Below, piece by piece: positions 32,739-40,279 of a DNA stretch of 64,000 bases (position 1 is the stretch's first letter; every line of letters begins with the position of its first letter). Below the pieces are notes generated by a model. That model saw nothing but the letters and a program-made list of their open reading frames with translations, searched no databases and had not been told where the DNA came from. Location of the stretch: positions 558,001 to 622,000 of the forward strand of contig CAWCMK010000004.1 in NCBI GenBank assembly GCA_963796705.1, read 5' to 3'. The position numbers were made by a program, and so were the translations under genes. Source of the stretch: VRUE01 sp963796705. Its GTDB lineage: Bacteria; Actinomycetota; Thermoleophilia; Solirubrobacterales; 70-9.

Positions 32739-34123
32739 ACCCTGGTCCCCCCGACCGTCAGGGCCTCGAGGCGGACATGGCCCTGGCCGGTGCCGACCGG
32801 GGCTTTCTGGCCACTCTTGCCGCAAATCCCGGTCTTCATCGAAAAATCGTCCCCCACCGCATCTATCGCCGCCAGGGCCTGCAGGCAGTTGCCGATCAGG
32901 GTCGCGCCACGACAGGGCGCGGTCACCCGGCCCGCCTCGATCAGGTAGCCCTCCGAGACACCGAAGACGAAGTCACCTGTCGCCGGATCCACCTGACCGC
33001 CGCCAAACGAGGCGGCGTAGAAGCCGTTCTGGACCTCGGCGATTATCTCCTCGGGCCGCGAGTCACCGGGCGCGATGTAGGTGTTCGTCATCCGCGGGAT
33101 CGGCAGATGCCTGAAGCTCTCCCGCCGCCCGTTGCCGGTCGAGGCGACACCGTCGTGGTCAGCCCGCAGGCGGTCGTAGAGAAACGAGGAGATGCGGCCC
33201 TCATCGACCACCAGGGTCCGCTGAGTCGGGGTGCCCTCATCGTCGATCGCATCGCTTCCCCACTCGCCCGGCATTCGCCCATCGTCGTATGCGCTGAGCA
33301 ACGATCTGGCGACGGTCTCACCGAGGCGGCCGGCGTAGACGCTGGCGCCCTTTTGGACATGGTCAGCCTCGAGGCCGTGGCCGGTCATCTCATGGAAGAG
33401 GACGCCACCGAAGCCGCCACCCACAACCACGGGCATCGAGCCTGCCGGCGCCGGCCGCGCCTCGAGCAGTGCCAACGCCTTGCCCGCGGCTTCCTCGGCG
33501 ATCCGACCTGGGTCATCTTCGAGCAGCTCGAAGCCTCGGTGGCCCCCGAGGGTCTCATGGCCGGTCTCGATCGCCCCGGCTCGCCTGGCGACGGCCTGCA
33601 CCCCGATCCGTGTGCGGGTGCGGTCATCAGCGGTCAGCAGGCCCTCAGAGTTGGCCACCGCGACCCGCCGCCGCACCTCCACGTAGGAGGCGAGCAGTTG
33701 GGCCACCTCGGGGCCGGCGCCGCGGCCCCGTTCGTCGAGCTCCCGCAGGAGGGCGGCCTTGCGCTCCATGGGGACCTCCTCAGGGCGGGTCTCAATCACC
33801 TGCGGGGTAGTGCTCAGGGTTCGCAGGGGCCGTGGTTCGGCCTGCCCTCCGCGCAGTGCCGAGGCCGCCTCCCGCGCCGCCCGCTCGAGATCCTGCGGGT
33901 CGAGTCCGTCGACGTGGGCGAAATAGGTGATCCCATCCTTGATGACCCGAACGCCGGCGCCCTTCTCGACGCCCGATTGCACCGATTCGACTCGAGACTC
34001 GTCGATCGCCATTCCGAGCCCTGTCCGGCTTTCGGCGAAGATCTCGGCAAAGTCGCCGCCGGAGCGCAGCGCCGTCGCCAGGACCTGCTCCGCGGCACCG
34101 CGGTCGATCAGCTCCTGACTCAC
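32735..34123 (-). CDS. tldD: TldD metalloprotease subunit
   Basis: A 462-residue zinc metalloprotease subunit. The active-site helix is FHEMTGHGLEADHVQKGA with the HExxxH motif, preceded by VVVGGGFGGVLF. The C-terminal part includes FRHLPIPRMTNTYIAPGD, FVFGVSEGYLIEAGRVTAP and GICGKSGQKAPVGTGQGHVR, normal for TldD. GTG 34123 overlaps the stop of the 74-residue ORF (GTGA) and its stop overlaps the tldE start, so the pair is cotranslated. No modified-peptide (RiPP) cluster is visible nearby to name a substrate. Confidence 0.96.
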   Translation of the reverse strand: MSQELIDRGAAEQVLATALRSGGDFAEIFAESRTGLGMAIDESRVESVQSGVEKGAGVRVIKDGITYFAHVDGLDPQDLERAAREAASALRGGQAEPRPLRTLSTTPQVIETRPEEVPMERKAALLRELDERGRGAGPEVAQLLASYVEVRRRVAVANSEGLLTADDRTRTRIGVQAVARRAGAIETGHETLGGHRGFELLEDDPGRIAEEAAGKALALLEARPAPAGSMPVVVGGGFGGVLFHEMTGHGLEADHVQKGASVYAGRLGETVARSLLSAYDDGRMPGEWGSDAIDDEGTPTQRTLVVDEGRISSFLYDRLRADHDGVASTGNGRRESFRHLPIPRMTNTYIAPGDSRPEEIIAEVQNGFYAASFGGGQVDPATGDFVFGVSEGYLIEAGRVTAPCRGATLIGNCLQALAAIDAVGDDFSMKTGICGKSGQKAPVGTGQGHVRLEALTVGGTRV

Positions 34124-34344
34124 CGCTTGCCCTTTCCGGCCACCTCGATCAGGCGACCCGCGGCGACGAACAGCTCGCCGCCCGTCAGGGAGTCGACGGC
34201 ATGGTCGGCACCACGGCCGCCCGGGTAATAGATCCGAGCGAAGGGGCGCCGGGAGACCCGGCGCCGCCGCATGTAGGCGGCCGCCTCATCCGCGTAGCCG
34301 GCGACGCGGTCCAGCAGCACCCTGTGGGGCTTGGCCGGAGTCAA
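34120..34344 (-). CDS. Small basic protein upstream of tldD
   Basis: A 74-residue protein with pI clearly basic (Arg-rich, AYMRRRRVSRRPFARIYYPG) and a C-terminal strand-rich tail (SLTGGELFVAAGRLIEVAG). No recognised domain. It is held between two genes by four-base overlaps: TTGA with the restored frame of the Roadblock-like gene upstream and GTGA with tldD downstream, which supports real translation. It may contribute to the same process as TldD/TldE, but nothing in the sequence proves it. Confidence 0.65.
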   Translation of the reverse strand: MTPAKPHRVLLDRVAGYADEAAAYMRRRRVSRRPFARIYYPGGRGADHAVDSLTGGELFVAAGRLIEVAGKGKR

Positions 34345-34714
34345 GCCTCGGCCCTCTCAGCCGCCAGGTCACGCAGAATCGCCCGCATGTCGAAGAACAG
34401 CAGCGAGGCCAGGGCGAAGCGCTCGGTAACCGCGACGGCGAGGAGGCCTTCGCTGCGAAGCGCAAATACCTCGCCCTGCTCGGTCGCGATATGGACCTGC
34501 TCGGCGGGCTCCCCCCAGCCCGGTCGGCGATCGCGAGCAGCGTCGCGGCGTCCTCCGCCCAGCGCTCAGGGCTTCCGCTCGCCGCCAGGACGGTGCCCTC
34601 GGCGTCCAAGATCGCCGCGCCGCGCAGGTCGGGTGACATCTCGACGAGGAAAGCTAACGCGCGGTCGGCGGCCTCAGCGAGCTCCGCGGTCCTGGTGTTC
34701 GCGCTGTCCGCCAT
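34341..34714 (-). pseudogene. Roadblock/LC7-like protein, frame broken in a G6 run
   Basis: From ATG 34714 the frame codes for a Roadblock/LC7-type domain (LVEMSPDLRGAAILDAEGTV, then SPERWAEDAATLLAIADRAGG) and then turns into Arg/Ser-rich nonsense. One base back, another frame continues the domain (EPAEQVHIATEQGEVFALRS, GLLAVAVTERFALASLLFFD, MRAILRDLAAERAEA) and ends in TGA at 34341-34343, overlapping the next TTG start. The switch falls at the six C bases on the plus strand (34511-34516; G6 in the mRNA). Restoring one base gives an intact protein of about 124 residues. A missed base, a true mutation or -1 slippage are all possible. Intact relatives partner with MglA-like GTPases. Confidence 0.75.
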
Positions 34715-34737
34715 CCGATCAGCCAAAATACCGGCCC

Positions 34738-34887
34738 GTGTCGCTGGCTCGCGCATCGTGGATCGCCGTCGTCGTCGTCTGCGCGATCGCCGCCGTGCTC
34801 TTCGCGATCAGCGGCTACACGGGATACACCGCCACCGTCGCCGCCGTTGGCCTCGCGGCCGCCGTCAACCTCCTGCCCTCGCCCTGA
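34738..34887 (+). CDS. Small two-helix membrane protein
   Basis: A 49-residue ORF from GTG 34738 to TGA 34887, with hydrophobic segments SWIAVVVVCAIAAVLFAISG and TATVAAVGLAAAVNLLP. It starts 23 bases from the divergent start of the Roadblock-like gene and stops six bases before the convergent CDF gene, so it fills a gap that would otherwise be empty. No clear SD. It resembles an orphan membrane peptide; no family recognised. Confidence 0.45.
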   Translation: MSLARASWIAVVVVCAIAAVLFAISGYTGYTATVAAVGLAAAVNLLPSP

Positions 34888-34893
34888 GATTCT

Positions 34894-35802
34894 CTAGCCC
34901 GAGCGGTACGGGCCGCGTAGCCTCGGAGGGGTCTTGACCGAGGTCTCGGGCTCAACGTGGATCAGCACTTCGGCACCCGGCAGCGCTGCCTCGATCGCGT
35001 CGCGCATCTCATGCGCCAGCGCGTGGGCCCGCTCGAGGCTGGTTCCGGCCCGGTACTGGACGTGCAGGTCGATGTAGCGCCGGGTGCCGGCGCGCCGGGC
35101 GCGGAGCCTGTGGTAGCCCGCGACCTCCTCGGTCCGGGCGGCGGCGATCGTCGCCTCGATGCGATCCATTTCCACGTCGGGTAGGGCTTCATCGACCAGC
35201 ACCCCGGATGAGCGGCGGATGATCCGCAGCCCCGCCGCGACGATCGCGGCGGCCACGATCAGCGCGGTTATCGAGTCGAAGGCGACCACTCCTGTGATCT
35301 GGACCAGTGCCAGACCTCCCAGGACGCCGAGCGAGGTGAGGGCGTCGGCGCGCAGATGTGCCGCGTCACCGGAGAGCGCCGCAGATTCGTGCAACCTCGC
35401 CTGTCGGGAGAGAACCGCGGATACCGCGAGGTTGGCGATCACCGAGAATCCCATCACCGCCATGCCGACCCCGAGCCTTTCGACGGTTGCTCCCGCGACC
35501 AGTCGGTGGGTCGCCTCAAAGACGATGATCCCGGCGCCGACCAGGATCAACATGCCCTCGATATTCGCCGCCAGGTTCTCGACCTTCTCGTGGCCATAGG
35601 GGTGGTCGGCGTCCGCCGGCTCGTCGGCTTTGCGGACCGAGACGAAGGCGATCACCGAGGCGACGAGGTCGATCAGAGAGTGGACCGCCTCGGTGACGAT
35701 CGCGATCGACCCGGTGATCGCCCCGGCGGCCAGCTTGATGGCGATGAGCGTCGCGTTGGAGGCGATCGAGAGCGCCGCGGCGCCGCTCTTGGTGCGGATC
35801 AT
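34894..35802 (-). CDS. Cation diffusion facilitator (CDF) metal transporter
   Basis: A 302-residue metal/H+ antiporter with about six transmembrane segments and a cytosolic C-terminal domain (about 205-290). Metal-site residues are visible: helix 2 has EAVHSLIDLVASV (His/Asp pair) and helix 5 has LSGDAAHLRADALTSLG (Asp and His). The loop HPYGHEKVENLAANIEG is typical of the iron/zinc FieF-like CDF branch. The metal cannot be fixed from sequence alone. ATG 35802 overlaps the rdgB stop (ATGA), making it third in rph-rdgB-CDF. Confidence 0.93.
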   Translation of the reverse strand: MIRTKSGAAALSIASNATLIAIKLAAGAITGSIAIVTEAVHSLIDLVASVIAFVSVRKADEPADADHPYGHEKVENLAANIEGMLILVGAGIIVFEATHRLVAGATVERLGVGMAVMGFSVIANLAVSAVLSRQARLHESAALSGDAAHLRADALTSLGVLGGLALVQITGVVAFDSITALIVAAAIVAAGLRIIRRSSGVLVDEALPDVEMDRIEATIAAARTEEVAGYHRLRARRAGTRRYIDLHVQYRAGTSLERAHALAHEMRDAIEAALPGAEVLIHVEPETSVKTPPRLRGPYRSG

Positions 35803-36401
35803 TGGCCTGGCGAGCTGACCTTGCCGGGCGCCTGGAGGTACGCGGCCACCAGCCTGGCGGCCTTGCCGCGATGGCTGATCTCGTTCTTCTCCGCCTGCGA
35901 GAGCTCGGCGGCCGTCCGAATATCGCCGGCCCCGGTGTCCTCGGGGACGAATGCCGGGTCATAGCCGAACCCTCCCTCGCCCCGTGCCTCCTCGATCAGG
36001 GTGCCCTCCCAAATGGACTCGAAGACATGCTCGCTGCCATCCGCCTCGACGAGGGCGAGCGCGCAGGTGTAGAAGGCACGGCGATCCCCTCCGGAGGCGG
36101 CAACCTCGCGCAGCAGCTTCTCGAGGTTCTCCTCGTCACTGGCCCCCTCACCGCCGTAGCGCGCGGAGAGGATCCCCGGTCTGCCCCCTAGGGCGGCGAC
36201 GCCGATCCCCGAGTCGTCTGCGATCACCGCCTCACCGGTGGCCCGGTGCGTGGCACGCGCCTTCTTGAGGGCTATCTCGGCAAAGGAATCCCCGTCCTCG
36301 GGAGGCAGCATCACAGCTTCTGGCAGCGGCTCCAGATCGATCCCGGGCAAAAGTTCGCGCAGCTCACGCAGCTTGTGCTTGTTGCCGGTCGCGAAGATCA
36401 A
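35799..36401 (-). CDS. rdgB: XTP/dITP diphosphatase (RdgB/HAM1 family)
   Basis: A 200-residue house-cleaning pyrophosphatase that hydrolyses non-canonical purine triphosphates. Signatures are IFATGNKHKLRELRELLPGI at the start, AVIADDSGIGVAALGGRPGI with the catalytic Asp, SARYGGEGASDEEN and the C-terminal GGFGYDPAFVPED and EKNEISHRGKA. Full family length. TTG 36401 overlaps the rph stop as TTGA. The rph-rdgB pairing is common in bacteria. Confidence 0.96.
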   Translation of the reverse strand: MIFATGNKHKLRELRELLPGIDLEPLPEAVMLPPEDGDSFAEIALKKARATHRATGEAVIADDSGIGVAALGGRPGILSARYGGEGASDEENLEKLLREVAASGGDRRAFYTCALALVEADGSEHVFESIWEGTLIEEARGEGGFGYDPAFVPEDTGAGDIRTAAELSQAEKNEISHRGKAARLVAAYLQAPGKVSSPGQ

Positions 36402-37123
36402 GCGCCCGCTGCCCGCTCCTGGATCCCCCGCAGGCGATCGATTCCCGCCTCTGCGAGACCCAGCAGCTCATCCAGTGAAGCGCGGGAGAGGGGCGTGCGC
36501 TCGGCCGTTGCCTGCACCTCGACGAGCCCACCCTCGCCGGTCATCACGACGTTGGCGTCGACCTCGGCGCTCGAATCCTCCGCGTAGTCAAGATCGCACA
36601 GGGCGCGTTTCTCGACGACGCCGACGCTGACCGCGGCCACCGAGCCGGTCAGCGGAAGCCGCTCGATCGCCCCCGCGCCAAGCAGCTTCTGCAGCGCCCG
36701 CTGCAGGGCCACGTAGCCCCCGGTGATCGCCGCGCAGCGGGTCCCGCCATCAGCCTGGAGCACATCGCAGTCGACGTAGACGCTGCGTTCGCCGAGCGCC
36801 TGAAAGTCGACGACCACCCGCAGCGAGCGGCCGATCAGTCGCTGGATCTCGACCCCGCGGCCGTCCTGCTTGCCGCGCGAGATATCGCGCGCCTTGCGCT
36901 CGCCCGTCGAGGCGGGGAGCATCGAGTACTCAGCGGTGACCCAGCCCCGTTCGCGACCCTGCAGCCAGCGCGGCACCGAGTCACTCACCGAGGCGGTGCA
37001 GATCACCCTGGTGCGGCCGACCGAGATCAGCGCCGAGCCGTCGGCGGTCGCGACGAATTCGGGCTCGATGGTGACTGGCCGGATATCAGCCGGGGCACGG
37101 TCATAACTTCGCGAGTCGGGCAT
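36398..37123 (-). CDS. rph: Ribonuclease PH
   Basis: A 241-residue phosphorolytic 3'-5' exoribonuclease for tRNA 3' trimming. It has GSALISVGRTRVICTASVSD, the substrate region GWVTAEYSMLPASTGERKAR with the conserved Arg residues, IGRSLRVVVDFQALGERSVY with Cys-Asp following (DCDVLQADGGTR), and LDYAEDSSAEVDANVVMT near the end. The frame is open for another 198 codons upstream, but that part is antisense to the plus-strand glycosyltransferase gene, so ATG 37123 (MPDSRSYDRAP) is the start. Confidence 0.96.
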   Translation of the reverse strand: MPDSRSYDRAPADIRPVTIEPEFVATADGSALISVGRTRVICTASVSDSVPRWLQGRERGWVTAEYSMLPASTGERKARDISRGKQDGRGVEIQRLIGRSLRVVVDFQALGERSVYVDCDVLQADGGTRCAAITGGYVALQRALQKLLGAGAIERLPLTGSVAAVSVGVVEKRALCDLDYAEDSSAEVDANVVMTGEGGLVEVQATAERTPLSRASLDELLGLAEAGIDRLRGIQERAAGA

Positions 37124-37423
37124 GAGCGCGAGTTTTTCAGGTTGACTCGACGCGATCCGCCTCGATGTGGCTCCTCGCGCTACTCGAGGTCTTCGATCAC
37201 CGCCTCGAAAATAGCCCCAGCTGGGGGATGACAGGATCGGGCTGAGCGCCGGAGGTATCTGCTTCCCGGCCGGCGGCAAGAGCCGCAGCATGCGGGGCAG
37301 CCGATCGGCGCAGATCACCGGGCCCGGTGAGCCCCGCCTTGTCCGATGCTCGATCGATCCCGTCGAAGATTCAAGTGAAAGCCAGGGTATGGCGAGCGGT
37401 CCGCGGATACGCTCAGCGACGCG
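37124..37423. other. Divergent intergenic region, no gene seen
   Basis: About 300 bases between the divergent rph and glycosyltransferase starts. It must hold promoters for both directions. I see no convincing paired -35/-10 boxes, no small ORF with coding character and no RNA gene. Open frames crossing it are antisense tails of the flanking genes. Confidence 0.5.
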
Positions 37424-38368
37424 ATGCGCGTCCTCGTGGTCACCAACTTCGAGCCCGATGTCGGCGCCCCTCAGCGCGGACGTTGGGTCCGCGATCAGGT
37501 TGAGGAGCTGCGCAAGCGAGGCCTGGAGATCGAGGTCTTCAGCTTCCCACCCGGTTCGAGCCATTACGCGCCCGCGACTCTGCGACTTCGGCGATTGCTG
37601 AGCTCGCGCCCGTCCTTTGACCTCGTCCACGCCCATTACGGCCTGCCCGGCTGGTGCGCCAGCCTCGCCGGTGCCCGGCCGCTGGTCGTCAGCTTCCACG
37701 GAACCGACGTCCGCCATCCGATCGTCGGGCGGCTCTCCCGCCGCCTGGTCCGCCGCCTCGATCTCACGGCCGTCGTCTCGGGCGCCCTGTTTCTCGAAGA
37801 GGCGGACCGCCCCGGCCTGCCGCTTCTTCCCGGCTCGGCGGTCCTGCCCTGCGGACCCAACCTGAGCCGGCTCGGCCCGCTGCCGCGCGAGCAGGCGCGC
37901 CTCGAGCTTGGCCTCGAGCGCGACGGTCGCTATCTCTTCTTCCCGGCCAACCCTGAACGACCAGAGAAGCGCGCTGACAGGGCGCGCGAGCTGGCCGCCG
38001 CCTGCGAGGCCGAGTTGCTGACCGGCGGTTCAATCGAGCCCGAGCGGATGAGGCTTTGGTTCAACGCCGCAAGCGCGGTGTTGGTCACCTCTGATTACGA
38101 GGGGTTTGGAATGACCAGCCTCGAGGCGCTGGCCTGCGAGGTGCCCGTCCTCTCAACGCCGGTCGGTATCGCCCCGTTCGAGCTCGATGGCCTGCCGGGA
38201 ACCCTCTGCGCCCCCTATGACGTCGCTACCTGGTCGGCCGTGGCTCGCCGTCACCTGGAGGCGCTCGACCCCCGCGTCGCCGGCGCACGACGGGCCGAGG
38301 CCTTCTCGGCCTCGCGCACGGCGGAACGCACTATCGAGGCCTACCGCGACGTCCTCATGCAGCCGTAA
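37424..38368 (+). CDS. Glycosyltransferase, GT-B fold (GT4-like)
   Basis: A 314-residue protein, short for GT4. The acceptor domain begins MRVLVVTNFEPDVGAPQRGR and has FDLVHAHYGLPGWCASLAGA and LVVSFHGTDVRHP. The donor domain begins near GRYLFFPANPERPEKRADRA and contains VTSDYEGFGMTSLEALACEV, the E-x7-E type nucleotide-sugar motif, followed by PVLSTPVGIAPFEL. No signal peptide. Donor and acceptor unknown. It is followed after 14 bases by a coiled-coil protein gene and then nadB, all on the plus strand, but nothing suggests a shared pathway. Confidence 0.9.
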   Translation: MRVLVVTNFEPDVGAPQRGRWVRDQVEELRKRGLEIEVFSFPPGSSHYAPATLRLRRLLSSRPSFDLVHAHYGLPGWCASLAGARPLVVSFHGTDVRHPIVGRLSRRLVRRLDLTAVVSGALFLEEADRPGLPLLPGSAVLPCGPNLSRLGPLPREQARLELGLERDGRYLFFPANPERPEKRADRARELAAACEAELLTGGSIEPERMRLWFNAASAVLVTSDYEGFGMTSLEALACEVPVLSTPVGIAPFELDGLPGTLCAPYDVATWSAVARRHLEALDPRVAGARRAEAFSASRTAERTIEAYRDVLMQP

Positions 38369-38382
38369 TAGATTGGGGCCCG

Positions 38383-38814
38383 ATGAACCCCGAGATGGGC
38401 TCCGAGGCCCTCAGCGTGCGAATCGAACAGGCCGAGAACCGTCTTCGGGAGGCAGCCGAGTCGGCGGAGGCCGCCGAGAAACGCGCAACCGCGGAGATCA
38501 GGGCTCTGGAAGCCGACCTCGAGAGGGAGAAGATGCTTTCGGCCCAGGCGTTGGAGCGGCTGCGTGAGAGCCACCAACGAGATCTGGCGGCGGAGCGCGA
38601 GGCAAACGAGCAGGCGGTTGCCGCGGCGGAGGCGCGCCTGGCGGAGATCGAGGCTCACGCCGAGACCGCCGAGGAACGTGTCAAAGCGGCCGAGCGCCGA
38701 GCTTCGGAGGCCGAGGCAAAGGTTGGCGATGCCGAAGCGGGGGCCCGCGACGCCGCGGCCGCCTGGCTTCGCGGCCAGGTGGAGATGATCCGCCGAGAGG
38801 CGGCCGGACGATAG
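38383..38814 (+). CDS. Coiled-coil protein
   Basis: A 143-residue, nearly all-helical protein made of Ala/Glu/Arg heptads from about residue 11 to 140 (for example EAAESAEAAEKRATAEIRAL and RLAEIEAHAETAEERVKAAE), with no Pro after residue 4 and very few Gly. It should form a long parallel or antiparallel coiled coil. No membrane segment or enzyme motif. Its TAG overlaps the first codon of the nadB frame (ATAG), so the two are cotranslated. Function unknown. Confidence 0.8.
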   Translation: MNPEMGSEALSVRIEQAENRLREAAESAEAAEKRATAEIRALEADLEREKMLSAQALERLRESHQRDLAAEREANEQAVAAAEARLAEIEAHAETAEERVKAAERRASEAEAKVGDAEAGARDAAAAWLRGQVEMIRREAAGR

Positions 38815-40256
38815 CCCCAGAGGGGGCGTTTGACGTCGTCGTCGTCGGGGGCGGCGCCGCCGGCCTGTGGACCGCCCTGCGCGCCGCAGAGGGCGGCGGA
38901 CGGGTCTGCCTTGTGTCACGCACCCCGCTCTCGCAAAGCGCCAGCTACTGGGCCCAGGGGGGCCTCGCCGCGGCGCTTGAGCCCGAGGACTCGCCGGCCA
39001 CCCACGCCGCCGACACGATTGCCGCCGGCCGTGGCCTGTGTCGTACCGCAGCGGTGCGGGTGCTGGCCGAGGAGGCTCCGGCGGCGGTCCGCGAATTGCT
39101 CGGGCGCGGCGTTGCCTTCGACCTTGACCACGAGGGCAGACTGGCACTCGGATTGGAGGGCGGGCACGCGTTTCGTCGCATCGTTCACGCGGGGGGCAGC
39201 GCGACCGGGCACGAGATCACCTCGAAGCTGGCGGCGATGGTGGCCGCCGAGCAGCGGGTCGAAACGCGCGAGCAAACCTCGGTTATCGCACTCTGGAGCG
39301 GCGGCGAGCGCTGCCACGGCGTGCTCACCGAAAGCGGCCTGATCGCCGGCGCCGCGACCGTTCTCGCAACCGGCGGCGCCGCCGCCCTGTGGCGTCGGAC
39401 CACCAATCCCTGGGGGGCGATCGGCGCCGGTCCGGTCCTCGCCCTCGTCGCCGGTGCCGAGCTCGCGGATCTCGAGTTCTGTCAATTCCATCCGACCGCC
39501 CTGGCGTTACCCGGCAGCCCGGCCGACGGGCTGCTGATCACCGAGGCAGTCCGCGGCGAGGGTGCGGCCCTCCTTGACGCCGCCGGTGAGCGCTTCACCG
39601 ACGAGCTCGCCCCGCGCGACTCGGTCACGGCGGCGATCCTCGAGCAGCTAGAGGCGCAGGGCACTGCGGCCGTGAAGCTCGACCTGCGCTCGATCGACCC
39701 AGCGCGCTTCCCAAATGTTTTCGCCTCGCTCGTCGAAGCTGGGCTCGAGCCCCACAGCGAGCCGATCCCCGTAAGCCCAGCCGCGCACTACACAATGGGG
39801 GGGATCGCGGTCGATCTTCTCGGCCGCTCCTCGCTCGCCGGCCTCTACGCGGTCGGCGAGTGCTCCTGCACCGGGCTGCACGGCGCAAATCGACTCGCCT
39901 CCAACTCGCTCAGCGAGTGCTTCGTCTTCGGCGCTCGCGCCGCAGTGGCGGCGCTGGGGGAAACGGCCATCCCGAGCTCACCACAGCCAGGAGACTGGCG
40001 GTTCGCGGCGCCCACCGAGGAGACCCGCGAGGCCGTCTGGCGACTGGCGGGACCCCTGAGGGATGCCGAACGGTTGAACAGGCTTCGCGACAACCCCTAC
40101 CCGCTCGCCGCCGCGATCGCGACCTGCGCGGGAGAGCGCCGCGAGTCGCGGGGTGGCCACCTGCGCACCGACTTTCCCGAGACGGACAGCATCCTGGACG
40201 GAATCCACCTGATCTATCAGCCGAGCGGCGAGACCCGCCGCGAGGCATGGTCCTGA
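38811..40256 (+). CDS. nadB: L-aspartate oxidase, no standard start codon
   Basis: A flavoenzyme that oxidises L-aspartate to iminoaspartate for NAD synthesis. FAD-binding residues FDVVVVGGGAAGLWTALRAA open the protein, followed by SASYWAQGGLAAAL-type sequence, HAFRRIVHAGGSATGHEITS, VSPAAHYTMGGIAVD and GECSCTGLHGANRLASNSLS, all diagnostic of NadB. No ATG, GTG or TTG occurs in frame between the upstream stop and GTG 38913, which would delete the FAD loop. ATA 38811, six codons before FDVV and overlapping the coiled-coil stop as ATAG, sits where a start is expected. With it the protein is 481 residues, slightly short of the usual 520-540 because the C-terminal domain is reduced. nadA and nadC are not adjacent. 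Confidence 0.88.
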   Translation: MAPEGAFDVVVVGGGAAGLWTALRAAEGGGRVCLVSRTPLSQSASYWAQGGLAAALEPEDSPATHAADTIAAGRGLCRTAAVRVLAEEAPAAVRELLGRGVAFDLDHEGRLALGLEGGHAFRRIVHAGGSATGHEITSKLAAMVAAEQRVETREQTSVIALWSGGERCHGVLTESGLIAGAATVLATGGAAALWRRTTNPWGAIGAGPVLALVAGAELADLEFCQFHPTALALPGSPADGLLITEAVRGEGAALLDAAGERFTDELAPRDSVTAAILEQLEAQGTAAVKLDLRSIDPARFPNVFASLVEAGLEPHSEPIPVSPAAHYTMGGIAVDLLGRSSLAGLYAVGECSCTGLHGANRLASNSLSECFVFGARAAVAALGETAIPSSPQPGDWRFAAPTEETREAVWRLAGPLRDAERLNRLRDNPYPLAAAIATCAGERRESRGGHLRTDFPETDSILDGIHLIYQPSGETRREAWS

Positions 40257-40279
40257 CCTAGTTCGGCTAGCTTCGAGGG

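Noticed and set aside
37124..37717. 198-codon N-terminal extension of rph
   Set aside because: Runs antisense into the glycosyltransferase gene; RNase PH family starts at 37123.
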